Source: Riemerella anatipestifer ATCC 11845 = DSM 15868 (GTDB lineage Bacteria; Bacteroidota; Bacteroidia; Flavobacteriales; Weeksellaceae). From it: a DNA stretch of 64,000 nucleotides. Shown piece by piece: positions 18,206 through 26,639 of this stretch. The stretch covers positions 1,860,001 through 1,924,000 of the forward strand of contig NC_017045.1 of the NCBI RefSeq assembly GCF_000252855.1. Reading direction: 5' to 3'. The notes under the pieces were generated by a model. That model worked only from the letters and a program-made list of their open reading frames with translations, had not been told where the DNA came from and searched no databases. Made by a program: the position numbers and the translations under genes. Positions within the stretch are counted from its first letter, which is position 1. Each line of letters starts with the position of its first letter.

Positions 18206-18508
18206 TTACAAGGTTGCTCTATTTTCTCCTTTTGCAATCGTATTTTTCCTAGTTGCATTTTTGTTTTCCTCTGTTACATTTCTATTTTCTCCTTTTGCAA
18301 TCGTGTTTTTCCTAGTTGCATTTCTGTTTTCCTCTGTTACATTTCTATTTTCTCCTTTTACAATCGTATTTTTCCTAGTTGCATTTCTGTTTTCCTCTAT
18401 TACATTTCTATCTTCTCCTATTACAATCGTACTTTTTATGGTTGGAGTTCTATTTCCATACACTTTTAAATCAAATAGTGATGTTGTTTTTAGTAATTTA
18501 ATTAGCAC
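18206..18508 (-). CDS. Possible small protein made of heptad-like Asn/Lys/Glu repeats
   Basis: A 100-residue minus-strand frame starts with GTG at 18508 and overlaps the rluD stop by 11 bases, which would allow translational coupling. After a 35-residue head it consists of 21-residue units built from three 7-mers (ENRNVTE, ENRNATR, KNTIAKG), repeated about three and a half times. No homologue or function is recognised. The repeat period is a multiple of three, so both strands stay open, and the frame could be fortuitous. The polar composition suggests a disordered or helical segment. Confidence 0.3.
   Translation of the reverse strand: MLIKLLKTTSLFDLKVYGNRTPTIKSTIVIGEDRNVIEENRNATRKNTIVKGENRNVTEENRNATRKNTIAKGENRNVTEENKNATRKNTIAKGENRATL
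18218..18440. repeat. 63-bp tandem repeat, about 3.5 copies (made of degenerate 21-mers)
   Basis: The phrase TATTTTCTCCTTTT recurs at 18220, 18283 and 18346, with a variant at 18409, giving an exact 63-bp period. Each unit divides into three related 21-mers (ending GCAATCG, GCATTTT/C and ACATTTC). The tract fills most of the 368 bases between the SusD gene and rluD. Confidence 0.9.
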
Positions 18509-19562
18509 TTAAGTAATTTCTCCATTTCTCTACCGCCTGTTGCATATCTTGTGGCATTGGGCTTTCAAAATACATTTCTTTTTTTGTGGTGGGGTGAGTA
18601 AAACCTAGGGTATGAGCGTGTAAAGCGTGTCTAGGCAAAACTTCAAACACATTTTTTACAAACTGTTTGTATTTTGGTAGGTTAATCCCTCTCAAAATTT
18701 GATGTCCCTCGTAGCGTTCATCATTAAACAAAGTATGCCCAATATGCCTGAAATGAGCCCTTATTTGGTGGGTTCTGCCTGTTTCTAGTTTGCATTCCAC
18801 CCAAGTCATATATCTAAAGCGTTCTAAAACTTTGTAGTGGGTAACGGCGTGTTTTCCTAGACTGCCGTCTTCATAAACAGCCATTTGCATTCTGTTCTTT
18901 AAATCACGACCGATGTGTCCCTTAATAGTGCCAGTGTCTTCCGCTAAATTGCCCCATACAAACGCCCAGTAAAGCCTTTTGGTAGTCCTCTCAAAGAATT
19001 GTTTGGCGAGAAAACTCATCGCATACTCATTTTTAGCAATTACTAAAAGTCCAGAAGTGTCTTTATCAATACGATGAACTAAACCTACACGGTCTAAATC
19101 GGTTTTGAGTCCGTTTTTCTCAAAGTGATAGGCTAAGGCATTTACCAATGTGCCGTCCCAATTTCCGAAACCAGGGTGTACTACCATTCCTGCCTCTTTA
19201 TCTACAACTAACAAATCATCATCTTCATAAACAATGTTGATAGGAATATCTTGAGGTACAATCACATTTTCTCTAGGAGGGTGGGTAAGGAGTACCGAAA
19301 CTTTATCTCCAGGTTTTACTCTATAATTTTGCTTTACAGGAGTGCCGTTTACAACCACATTTCCTGCTCTACAAGTTTGAGAAATTTTGTTTCTTGATGA
19401 GTTTTGTCTAAATATGAGTAAATATTTATCAATCCTTAAAGGTTCTTGATTTTTATCTACTACTAAATTGAGATGCTCATAGAGTTCTTCGGTCTCATCT
19501 ATATCTTGTTGAGGCTTTTGTAGATGTTCTTCTTCAAAATCTGTATAGTCTTCCATTATCAT
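18498..19562 (-). CDS. rluD: RluA/RluD-family 23S rRNA pseudouridine synthase
   Basis: 354 residues. An N-terminal S4 RNA-binding domain (about residues 38-95, RIDKYLLIF...VVVNG) precedes the catalytic domain. The catalytic Asp is in GLVHRIDKDTSGLLV (about residues 158-172). C-terminal TGRTHQIRAH and GHTLFNDERY motifs are diagnostic for the RluA/RluD branch. It would convert specific uridines of 23S rRNA helix 69 to pseudouridine. An acidic leader of about 35 residues precedes S4. A second Met lies two codons downstream. The PASTA gene lies directly upstream with 56 bp between, containing a stem-loop. Confidence 0.93.
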   Translation of the reverse strand: MIMEDYTDFEEEHLQKPQQDIDETEELYEHLNLVVDKNQEPLRIDKYLLIFRQNSSRNKISQTCRAGNVVVNGTPVKQNYRVKPGDKVSVLLTHPPRENVIVPQDIPINIVYEDDDLLVVDKEAGMVVHPGFGNWDGTLVNALAYHFEKNGLKTDLDRVGLVHRIDKDTSGLLVIAKNEYAMSFLAKQFFERTTKRLYWAFVWGNLAEDTGTIKGHIGRDLKNRMQMAVYEDGSLGKHAVTHYKVLERFRYMTWVECKLETGRTHQIRAHFRHIGHTLFNDERYEGHQILRGINLPKYKQFVKNVFEVLPRHALHAHTLGFTHPTTKKEMYFESPMPQDMQQAVEKWRNYLSAN

Positions 19563-19572
19563 ATCATAAACG

Positions 19573-19599
19573 AAGGCTTTAGCATATTGCCAAAGCCTT
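19573..19599 (-). promoter_or_regulatory. Stem-loop in the PASTA gene-rluD gap
   Basis: AAGGCTTT (19573-19580) and AAAGCCTT (19592-19599) form a perfect 8-bp stem with an 11-nt loop. There is no T run on the coding strand, so it may be an RNA-stability or attenuating element rather than a full terminator. Confidence 0.35.
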
Positions 19600-19618
19600 T
19601 TGTGTTTTTATTGTAAAG

Positions 19619-20653
19619 TTATTCTATCACTACTTTTTTAACCTTTGGTTTCTCCTCTACTGGTTTGGGAGTAGGTTTAGGCTCTGGCTTTTTTTGTTCC
19701 GTTGGTTTTGGTTTAGCCGTTTCAGGTTTTGGAGTAGGTTTTACTTCTGTTTTTACCTCGGGTTTTGGTTTGGGCTGAGGAGTGGGCTCTGGTCTTACAG
19801 GCTCAGGCTCGTAGGTAATATCTTCCCCAAAATCAGGTGTGGTTACAGGAGCTATCCTTACTCTATACATTTGGTCTAAAGCGTTGATTTTACTTTGCAT
19901 TTCGGCTAAAGTTTTCTTACTTGCCCAAATGTCTATTTGCATACCTTGGTCTCTAAGGCTTCCCGGTGCAGGGTCTTGGTAATAGACAATATCGCTGTCG
20001 TCGCTTTTTCCGTCTTCATATTCTGCTAATCCTAGAGTAAAATAATTTTGCTCTATAATCATTTTAGCTTGTTTTACCGTCATTCCTACTACATTAGGTA
20101 CAGCGATGTTTCTCCTAGGACCACTACCAATGATTAAATCAATCGTAGAAAATCTAGGTAATAAAGTACCTGGAGCTAGGGTAGTACCGTTGTATCTCAT
20201 TCCTATCACGGCATCTGGCTGAATGCTAGGCTCGTAGATGGTATCTCCTACTTTTAGTCCGATTCTTTCTAATTGAGTGAATACGGTGTTTTTGTATCGG
20301 TTAAGAACATCAGGTACAGTTACTTTAGCCCAAGTTCTAGGGTTTACTCTTAGACGAATGGCTCTACTTTCCTTCACTCTAGAACCTGGGGAAGGGTAGA
20401 TTTGTAATACCTGAAAAGATTTGTATTTTGGGTCGTATTTTCCGCTGTCTATTTCGTATTCAAGTCCTGCATCATCTAGTGCTTTTATGGCTTCGTGCAT
20501 ACTCATATTTACGACATTGGGTACAGGGATTTCTTTACCGTGATTGGTGTGTAGTTCTAGCCAACGGAAGGTAAGCCATACTAACCCTACCAACACGCCT
20601 ATTGCTGCAACAGCATTAAGACCTACTTTCCAATGGAAAAGTGATTTAAACAT
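19619..20653 (-). CDS. PASTA-domain single-pass membrane protein with Pro/Lys/Glu-rich tail
   Basis: About 344 residues starting MFKSLFHWKVGLNAVAAIG; an upstream ATG would add 9 residues. One membrane segment (about residues 11-30) precedes three PASTA repeats (each opening with P-x-V-x-x-M/R, for instance VPNVVNMSMHEAIKALD and VPNVVGMTVKQAKMIIEQ), ending near residue 245. The last 80 residues are P-K-P-E repeats. PASTA domains in other bacteria bind peptidoglycan or penicillin-binding proteins. In Bacteroidetes a kinase domain is lacking, as here. The polyproline tail would extend into the periplasm. The gene precedes rluD, a common flavobacterial arrangement. Confidence 0.88.
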   Translation of the reverse strand: MFKSLFHWKVGLNAVAAIGVLVGLVWLTFRWLELHTNHGKEIPVPNVVNMSMHEAIKALDDAGLEYEIDSGKYDPKYKSFQVLQIYPSPGSRVKESRAIRLRVNPRTWAKVTVPDVLNRYKNTVFTQLERIGLKVGDTIYEPSIQPDAVIGMRYNGTTLAPGTLLPRFSTIDLIIGSGPRRNIAVPNVVGMTVKQAKMIIEQNYFTLGLAEYEDGKSDDSDIVYYQDPAPGSLRDQGMQIDIWASKKTLAEMQSKINALDQMYRVRIAPVTTPDFGEDITYEPEPVRPEPTPQPKPKPEVKTEVKPTPKPETAKPKPTEQKKPEPKPTPKPVEEKPKVKKVVIE

Positions 20654-20761
20654 AATTCTATAATTAAAACTTTTGAGCAAAGATAATATTTTCTCATCAA
20701 CAACGGCTAAAAAACAAGGTTATTTTCGTGGTTGAGTTATGCTTATATTTAGGTTTAGAGG

Positions 20762-23700
20762 TTAGATGTAAACAATCTCAGTTCCTAATACATTAAAGTC
20801 TAATTGTTCCAAAGCTATTTTGTATGCTAATATTTGGTTTTGATGTTTATCGTTAGGAGCTCCTGTTTTAAAATCTAAAATGTAATAGCCACCGTTTTTC
20901 TTTACCACTCTATCTGGGCGAAAAATCTCTCCATTTAGCATAAAATCTCTTTCGTTGTAAACTTCTTCAATCTCTTCAAAATAAAAGGAATAGGAGTGAT
21001 GCTCCACTACTGAAAGAATGGTTTTTTCTATCTCTGCTTTTTCTTGTTTGGTTATAATACCGTCTATCAGATAGCTAGATAGAACAGGCATAATGTCGTT
21101 TTTAGTCTTGATTTTGGATAGAATTTCGTGAGTGAAAATCCCTGTACGCACTTTTTCGTTTCGCTCTTGATAGTTTTTAGAAGGTGTTGCGATTTGGATA
21201 CTGCTAGAAATACAAGTGTTAGGTGTGATTTCTACACTTTGTTTATTGATTTCGGTTAGTTTTTTCTTACGATTTTGTTTTTGATAAGAATTGTTTTCCT
21301 CCGGATAAAGGTCAAATTGCTGTTCGGTAGCGTTAAATTGCTGTACAAAATCTAATATTTCTAGCTTATTTTCTCCTGACTGACTAGGCTTTTGGAGATA
21401 TAGGAAAAGTTGCTCCACAGGTCGAGTAGTGGCAACATATTGTACACAATAGCGGTCGATTTTATTTTTATAGGTGTTTTCTTCTGAAAATGATTTCAAA
21501 GTATCGTCATACACCAAAAGTTCCTTTTTGAACTGACTAAGATTAACCGATTTTAAATTTTCTAAATCTACCGATAGCCAATCATTAAAAGAACTATCTT
21601 TATGGCTGTTTTTCATTGGGAGGAATACCACAGGATACTCTAAGCCTTTGGTAGCGTGTATGGTCATCATTTTGATGGCATCTATATTTTCGGAGGATTG
21701 TATGGATTTTTCCGATGCTTCTTCGTCCCAATATTTGATAAAATCTTTTAAAGTTTTCCCTGGATTTTGGGTAAAGGCATAGACTTCTTCTAAGAAATTT
21801 AGTATGAAATCGGTCTCTTGCTGAGGCACGGCAAATTGTTTTACCAAATATTCTATCCTATTATAAAGATTGAGATGTAGGTAATGCTGATGATTAAGTC
21901 CAATGCCGTATCGGTTGTTTAATTCTTCCAAAATTGCATCGGAAGTTTTAAGTTCTAGAAGGCTTGTGATTTCTTCGGAGAACAAATTTATGTTAATTCG
22001 TCCTAAACTATTGAGGTGATACAATGCCCTCATAAGGCTGTCATAGTTAGCAGTATCGTTTTCCCATTTCAGGTATTCTATGGTTGCCAAAAGGGTTTTG
22101 GATAAATCTAAACTTAAGCCTTTTTCAGAAATGGTTTTGATGTAGGTTTCGGTATTTTTATAATTGACTTTAAGTAGTCCTAATCTTTGAGATAGCTGTT
22201 TTATTTCTCCTTTTGTTCGGCACATAATGCAGATGTCTGAAAATTGGAAGCCGTTGTTTAGGCAAGTTTTAATATCTTCAAACATTTGGTTGGCTACCTC
22301 GTCGAAGAAAACTTCATCTTTTCGGTCGTATTCTACTAGATTTACTCTTACTCGCCCTAGCAGGTCTTCTCTTTTAGCTATTTGTTGCCCCTGTTCTGCA
22401 AAAAGGTGTCTGTGCTCTTCCTGTTCCAAATCTTTTGCCATAAAGGCATAAAGTTCATTATTAAAACGAACTATATTTTGTGCACTTCTCCAGTTGTTTT
22501 CAAGATTTTCAAGGTTGATGTTTACACCTGTCGCTTCTTTACCATTGATGATGTCTAGCATCTGCTCTGCATCGCCCCCTCTAAATCTGTAGATACTTTG
22601 TTTAGGGTCGCCTACGAGGGTAAAGCTGTGGTCTTCGGAGCTGATGGTGTGGTCTCTAAGTGGGATAATATTTTCCCATTGTAGTTTGGAAGTGTCTTGG
22701 AATTCATCAAAAAAATAATGCTGATATCTCGTGCCTATTTTCTCATAAATAAAAGCCGATGGCTCCTCTCGTAAATTTTCTTTGATTAGAATATTGAACT
22801 TGGAAAGAAGTACCAAATCGTCTTCATCTTCTATGATTTCTAGCTGCTCACGGATTTCTTTATTGATTTTGAGTGGTAGCAATTCTTTAAGAATTTTGGC
22901 TTTCTTTTCCGAAGTTACATAGTTTGTGATGATGAGTGTTCTCCATTCTATAAGGGTATCCAAAATGGAAAATATAGCATTTATAATGGTGTTGTCCTTA
23001 GATGCTGTACCTTTTCGGAAGCGTTCTAAAGCTTTTTCTTCATCAGACGGAAAGGGGAATTTATCTCTCTGTCCAGTATAAAACTTTAGAGCTTCTTCAA
23101 AAAACTTTCCTAGTCCAGAACTTGCTCCGCCTTGGAAATCCTTAATTTCTAGATTATTTTCGCTAATGAGTGCTAAAGCCTTTTTGGCATATTGCAAGGC
23201 CTCGTTGTGGTGTTGCGTGAGCTGTGTTCTAAGTTTTAGTTTCAGATGGTCGTACGTTTCCCAATCAAAGGCTTCATTTTTTCGTAGTTCTTCGTAGTGG
23301 ACATCGTTTACGAAGGTTTTGGCTCGGTCGTACAGTGTTTTATTTACATTGATTCGTTCCTCATTTTCTAGGTTGTAATTAACGAAATCCATAAACGCTT
23401 CCGAAACTTTTGGGTCTTCTCCTATTTTATCTAATAGTTGGTCAACTGCTTCTATGAGGTAGGGCTCGTTATTGATTTCTAGGTTGAAATTCTGTGCCAA
23501 TCCCAATTCGTAGGAAAAACTCCTTACCAGTTTTGCATTAAATTTGTCTATCGTCCCAATGTTTAAAATAGAATAGTGATGCAGGATGTAGTCCAAAACT
23601 TTTTTAGAACGGTAGTGTAGGTCTTCTATGGTGAGTTTTATCCCTTGGGTCTCTAGGTAGGATTGTATGGCTTTTAGCTCGTTATTTTGCAGATAATCTT

Positions 23701-23896
23701 CTCTAGTAAATGCTTCTAGCCATTGTAAGATACGCTCTTTCATTTCGTTAGCAGCTTTGTTGGTAAAGGTAAGAGCAAGAATGTAGCGTATGGCTTTTTC
23801 GTCTGGCGTTCTAAGGCACAGAGAGAGTATTCTGATAACTAGGGTGTAGGTTTTTCCCGAACCTGCCGAAGCACTTATAGCGTTGTATGAATGCAT
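20762..23896 (-). CDS. UvrD/AddA-like DNA helicase-nuclease (RecB family)
   Basis: 1,044 residues. The N-terminus carries the Walker A loop ASAGSGKT (about residues 9-16). Motif II is DEFQDTSKLQW and motif III is LVGDPKQSIYRFRGGD (about residue 425-440). A later MTIHATKGLEYPVVFLP is the SF1 motif V region. The C-terminus has a PD-(D/E)XK nuclease signature (RPDRVVKKNGGYYILDFKTG). This is the layout of AddA, which unwinds and degrades double-strand break ends to load recombinase. An AddB-type partner is not in the window. Transcription is divergent from terC. Confidence 0.92.
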   Translation of the reverse strand: MHSYNAISASAGSGKTYTLVIRILSLCLRTPDEKAIRYILALTFTNKAANEMKERILQWLEAFTREDYLQNNELKAIQSYLETQGIKLTIEDLHYRSKKVLDYILHHYSILNIGTIDKFNAKLVRSFSYELGLAQNFNLEINNEPYLIEAVDQLLDKIGEDPKVSEAFMDFVNYNLENEERINVNKTLYDRAKTFVNDVHYEELRKNEAFDWETYDHLKLKLRTQLTQHHNEALQYAKKALALISENNLEIKDFQGGASSGLGKFFEEALKFYTGQRDKFPFPSDEEKALERFRKGTASKDNTIINAIFSILDTLIEWRTLIITNYVTSEKKAKILKELLPLKINKEIREQLEIIEDEDDLVLLSKFNILIKENLREEPSAFIYEKIGTRYQHYFFDEFQDTSKLQWENIIPLRDHTISSEDHSFTLVGDPKQSIYRFRGGDAEQMLDIINGKEATGVNINLENLENNWRSAQNIVRFNNELYAFMAKDLEQEEHRHLFAEQGQQIAKREDLLGRVRVNLVEYDRKDEVFFDEVANQMFEDIKTCLNNGFQFSDICIMCRTKGEIKQLSQRLGLLKVNYKNTETYIKTISEKGLSLDLSKTLLATIEYLKWENDTANYDSLMRALYHLNSLGRININLFSEEITSLLELKTSDAILEELNNRYGIGLNHQHYLHLNLYNRIEYLVKQFAVPQQETDFILNFLEEVYAFTQNPGKTLKDFIKYWDEEASEKSIQSSENIDAIKMMTIHATKGLEYPVVFLPMKNSHKDSSFNDWLSVDLENLKSVNLSQFKKELLVYDDTLKSFSEENTYKNKIDRYCVQYVATTRPVEQLFLYLQKPSQSGENKLEILDFVQQFNATEQQFDLYPEENNSYQKQNRKKKLTEINKQSVEITPNTCISSSIQIATPSKNYQERNEKVRTGIFTHEILSKIKTKNDIMPVLSSYLIDGIITKQEKAEIEKTILSVVEHHSYSFYFEEIEEVYNERDFMLNGEIFRPDRVVKKNGGYYILDFKTGAPNDKHQNQILAYKIALEQLDFNVLGTEIVYI

Positions 23897-24021
23897 ATAC
23901 TTGTATATTGTATTTCTTGTATGAATCGCAATTTAAACAATAATTTTCATATAATGAAATTTTTTTCTTTGGTCTCAAAAACTTTTCTAATTTTACGCCC
24001 TTAATTCAAATGAAATAAATA

Positions 24022-24846
24022 ATGGAATTTTTAGAAGTATTTTCATCAGCCGATGCTTGGATAGCACTCTTAACGCTGACTTTTTTAGAAATAGTATTGG
24101 GGATAGATAACATTGTTTTTATCTCTATAGTATCCAATAAAATAGAGCCCAAAGACCAGAAAAAAGCAAGAAATATAGGGTTGCTTTTGGCTATGGTGTT
24201 TAGGGTAGTATTGTTATTTGGGATTAAGTGGGTAGTAAGTCTTAATAATGAGTTATTTGGAGTGCATTTGTCTTGGTTTCACGGTAGCGTTACGGGGCAG
24301 AGTTTAATTATATTTATTGGAGGGTTGTTTTTGCTTTACAAATCCGTTTCCGAAATTCACCATAAACTAGAGGGGGAGGAAGAGCTTAAAGTTTCAACAG
24401 GTAAAACCTCTTTAGGTTCTGCTATCGCACAAATAGCTGCACTTAACTTGGTGTTTTCTTTTGATAGTATCCTTACAGCGGTAGGTTTGGTAAGTTTCAA
24501 TCAGTATGGGGAGGCTGGAGCATTAACGATAATGATTTTGGCAGTAGTGATTTCCGTAGTGATTATGATGGCGTTTGCTGGACCAGTAAGTAATTTTGTT
24601 AATCAGCACCCAACCATTCAGATTTTGGGGCTTTCGTTCCTTATTTTGATAGGGGTAATGTTACTTGCTGAGGCTTCTCATTTAGGGCATTTCTCCTTGT
24701 TTGACCAAGAGGTGGGCGTAATTCCTAAAGGGTATTTGTATTTTGCAATTTTCTTCTCGTTAGCGGTAGAATTCATCAATATGAAACTTCGTAAAAAAGG
24801 TAAACCAGTAGAATTACACAATTCTGAAAAAATAGACCAATTATAG
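24022..24846 (+). CDS. TerC-family integral membrane protein
   Basis: 274 residues with about seven hydrophobic segments. The family's conserved Asp-containing helices are visible as FLEIVLGIDNIVFIS (about residues 19-33) and LNLVFSFDSILTAVG (about 143-157). TerC proteins are associated with tellurite resistance and with manganese export that metallates exoenzymes; the role here is probably metal handling. It stands alone between the divergent helicase gene and a terminator. Confidence 0.92.
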   Translation: MEFLEVFSSADAWIALLTLTFLEIVLGIDNIVFISIVSNKIEPKDQKKARNIGLLLAMVFRVVLLFGIKWVVSLNNELFGVHLSWFHGSVTGQSLIIFIGGLFLLYKSVSEIHHKLEGEEELKVSTGKTSLGSAIAQIAALNLVFSFDSILTAVGLVSFNQYGEAGALTIMILAVVISVVIMMAFAGPVSNFVNQHPTIQILGLSFLILIGVMLLAEASHLGHFSLFDQEVGVIPKGYLYFAIFFSLAVEFINMKLRKKGKPVELHNSEKIDQL

Positions 24847-24855
24847 TTTTTATGT

Positions 24856-24990
24856 GGGCGTGCCCCTTGCCTAGGCTTAGTCCCTCTGCTAGGGTCGGTC
24901 TTCGGGCAGTCGCTATAATAAAACCCCAAGAGAAAAGCTTCTTGGGGTTTTATTATGAGCTCCAACAATGCCCTTCGTCCTCACGCAATG
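24856..24990 (+). repeat. Interspersed repeat element, copy 1 (GGGCGT...CTCACGC type)
   Basis: Starts GGGCGTGCCCC, contains GCTAGGGTCGGTCTTCGGGC, and ends near GCCCTTCGTCCTCACGC. It shares its head, GGTCGGGCT-like middle and tail with copies at 44459 and 62705. The terC terminator lies inside it. The right boundary is approximate. Confidence 0.6.
24915..24956 (+). terminator. Terminator downstream of terC
   Basis: Perfect 16-bp stem (24915-24930 with 24941-24956), 10-nt loop, ending in TTTTATTAT. Confidence 0.8.
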
Positions 24991-25039
24991 CCTTGGAAAT
25001 ATAGTAAATATTGTATACATTCAGTATCTGTTCCAAAAA

Positions 25040-25071
25040 TTTGCCAGAACCCTTTAATCCTATTATCTTTG
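25040..25071 (+). promoter_or_regulatory. Consensus promoter of ribBA
   Basis: TTTG (25040-25043), exactly 20 nt, then TATCTTTG (25064-25071). The ATG follows 21 bases later, too close for a riboswitch; no FMN element is seen. Confidence 0.85.
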
Positions 25072-25092
25072 TTTCCAATATAAAATTACGAG

Positions 25093-26214
25093 ATGTCAGA
25101 TATAAAACTCAATACCATTCCAGAAGCATTGGAGGATCTTAGAAACGGAAAAATCATCATTGTTGTAGATGACGAAAACAGAGAAAACGAGGGTGATTTT
25201 CTTTCTGCAGCGGAGCTTACAACACCAGAAATCATCAATTTTATGACTATCTATGGTCGTGGGCTTATATGTACACCACTTCCAGAGGAAAGGTGTGATG
25301 AGCTAGGGCTAGATATTATGGTATCCCGCACCAGCGACCCTAAAGAAACGGCTTTTACCGTATCTATAGATTTGTTGGGGGAGGGTGTCTCTACAGGTAT
25401 TTCGGCGAGTGATAGAGCCAAAACTATTCAAGCGCTTATGGATAGCTCTACTAAACCGACTGATTTTATGCGTCCAGGTCACATATTTCCACTTAGAGCT
25501 AAAAAAGGAGGAGTTCTAAAAAGAGCAGGGCACACCGAAGCTGCAATAGATCTTACCAAACTAGCAGGACTGAAAGAAGGTGGTGTTATCTGCGAAATTA
25601 TGAATGATGATGGAACTATGGCAAGACTACCACAGTTGGTAGAGTTGGCAAAAAAACATGATCTTAAAATAGTTTCCATAGAGGATTTGATAGAATATCG
25701 TCTTAGAAAAGGAGATTTAGTAAATAAAATAGAAGAGAGAACGGTAAAGACACTTTACGGAGAGTTTAAGTTTCATGCATTTCAAGAAAAACATACCGAG
25801 CAAATTCACTTTGCATTTACGAAAGGAGAGTGGACAGAAGATGAACCAATTTTAGTAAGAGTACAGAGCTCTAGTTCATATTTTGATGTATTGAGCAGGT
25901 TTATTTCTGGAGAGCAAAATCTTTTGGAAAAAGTTACCAAAATGATAAATGAGGAAGGTAAGGGAGCTATTATATTTATCAATAATGTCTCTAACGCAGA
26001 AAATACGATGAGAAAACTCCAGCAGTTTTTAGATTATCAAGATGGGCAAGTACAGCGTCCTACACTCTCTGCTAACTATATGGAGTATGGGGTAGGTACA
26101 CAAATTTTAAAACATTTGGGGGTAACTAAATTTAGAGTAATTACTCAAAACCCGAATCAGAAGCCTGTTATTTCAGGCTATGATGTAGAAGTTACCGAAA
26201 TGGTACAGCTTTAG
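25093..26214 (+). CDS. ribBA: DHBP synthase (RibB) fused to a degenerate GTP cyclohydrolase II domain
   Basis: 373 residues. The N-terminal ~205 residues are a complete 3,4-dihydroxy-2-butanone-4-phosphate synthase (VDDENRENEGDF, RPGHIFPL, GHTEAAIDL, CEIMNDDGTMARLP), which makes the four-carbon precursor of riboflavin. The C-terminal half aligns with GTP cyclohydrolase II by position, but the zinc site is gone: where RibA has a Cys, GD and then CxC, this protein reads RVQSSSSYFDVLSRFISGEQ, and no Cys remains in that half. That domain is probably inactive or structural, so a separate RibA is expected elsewhere. A consensus promoter precedes and a terminator follows, so the gene is monocistronic. 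Confidence 0.92.
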   Translation: MSDIKLNTIPEALEDLRNGKIIIVVDDENRENEGDFLSAAELTTPEIINFMTIYGRGLICTPLPEERCDELGLDIMVSRTSDPKETAFTVSIDLLGEGVSTGISASDRAKTIQALMDSSTKPTDFMRPGHIFPLRAKKGGVLKRAGHTEAAIDLTKLAGLKEGGVICEIMNDDGTMARLPQLVELAKKHDLKIVSIEDLIEYRLRKGDLVNKIEERTVKTLYGEFKFHAFQEKHTEQIHFAFTKGEWTEDEPILVRVQSSSSYFDVLSRFISGEQNLLEKVTKMINEEGKGAIIFINNVSNAENTMRKLQQFLDYQDGQVQRPTLSANYMEYGVGTQILKHLGVTKFRVITQNPNQKPVISGYDVEVTEMVQL

Positions 26215-26258
26215 ATTATTGTAACAAAGTTTTCATAATAAGATTTTAATGGTTAATT

Positions 26259-26294
26259 AAAAGCTGAAAGAGCATTTGCCTTTCGGCTTTTTTG
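26259..26294 (+). terminator. Terminator of ribBA
   Basis: AAAAGCTGAAAG pairs with CTTTCGGCTTTT (one G-U pair), followed by a T run. Confidence 0.8.
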
Positions 26295-26344
26295 TTTATT
26301 TAGTGTTTATGGAAATTGTATCTTGGTAGATTCACTTTGTGAAC

Positions 26345-26381
26345 AAAAAAGCAACCAATTTCCTCAATTGGTTGCTTTTTT
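26345..26381 (-). terminator. Terminator of tRNA-Gln (bidirectional)
   Basis: Perfect 16-bp stem (26345-26360 with 26366-26381) and 5-nt loop, with A/T runs at both ends. It lies 4 bases beyond the 3' end of the tRNA. Confidence 0.85.
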
Positions 26382-26385
26382 AATG

Positions 26386-26458
26386 TAGACCCACAGGGAC
26401 TCGAACCCCGAATAACAGAACCAAAATCTGCTGTGTTGCCAATTACACCATGGGTCTA
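26386..26458 (-). tRNA. tRNA-Gln (anticodon UUG)
   Basis: On the minus strand a cloverleaf can be drawn. The acceptor stem TAGACCC/GGGTCTA pairs perfectly and the D arm is GGTGTAATTGGCAACAC. The anticodon stem GCAGA/TCTGT encloses the loop TTTTGGT, whose positions 34-36 are TTG, and the T arm contains GGTTCGAGTCC. The CCA tail is not encoded. It has its own consensus promoter (26481-26511) and terminator. Confidence 0.95.
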
Positions 26459-26480
26459 GGTGTGTTGTTTTTTAGTGGTG

Positions 26481-26511
26481 CAAATTTACAACTTTTTTTA
26501 TTTCGTGCAAA
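26481..26511 (-). promoter_or_regulatory. Consensus promoter of tRNA-Gln
   Basis: On the minus strand TTTG (complement of 26508-26511), 19 nt, then TAAATTTG (complement of 26481-26488). It ends 22 bases before the tRNA 5' end. Confidence 0.85.
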
Positions 26512-26587
26512 AAAAATATATAAAAAATCATCATTACATATTTAAAATATTGGTTTTCAGTTTTATTTTTTTATTATTATTTTCTTC

Positions 26588-26619
26588 TTTGGTGTTTATA
26601 ATATCAAGTTGTATCTTTG
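26588..26619 (+). promoter_or_regulatory. Consensus promoter of the HMG-CoA reductase gene
   Basis: TTTG (26588-26591), 20 nt, TATCTTTG (26612-26619). It shows that the start is the ATG at 26640, not an upstream codon in the same open frame. Confidence 0.85.
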
Positions 26620-26639
26620 ATACCTCAAAATTAAGAGCT

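Noticed and set aside
18174-18512. Plus-strand 112-residue frame through the 63-bp repeat
   Set aside because: It starts inside the SusCD terminator; it is open only because the repeat period is a multiple of three.
25021-25092. FMN riboswitch before ribBA
   Set aside because: The promoter leaves too little leader (about 15 bases) for one.
26460-26639. Extended start of the HMG-CoA reductase
   Set aside because: The region contains both the tRNA-Gln and the reductase promoters, and its translation does not fit the family.
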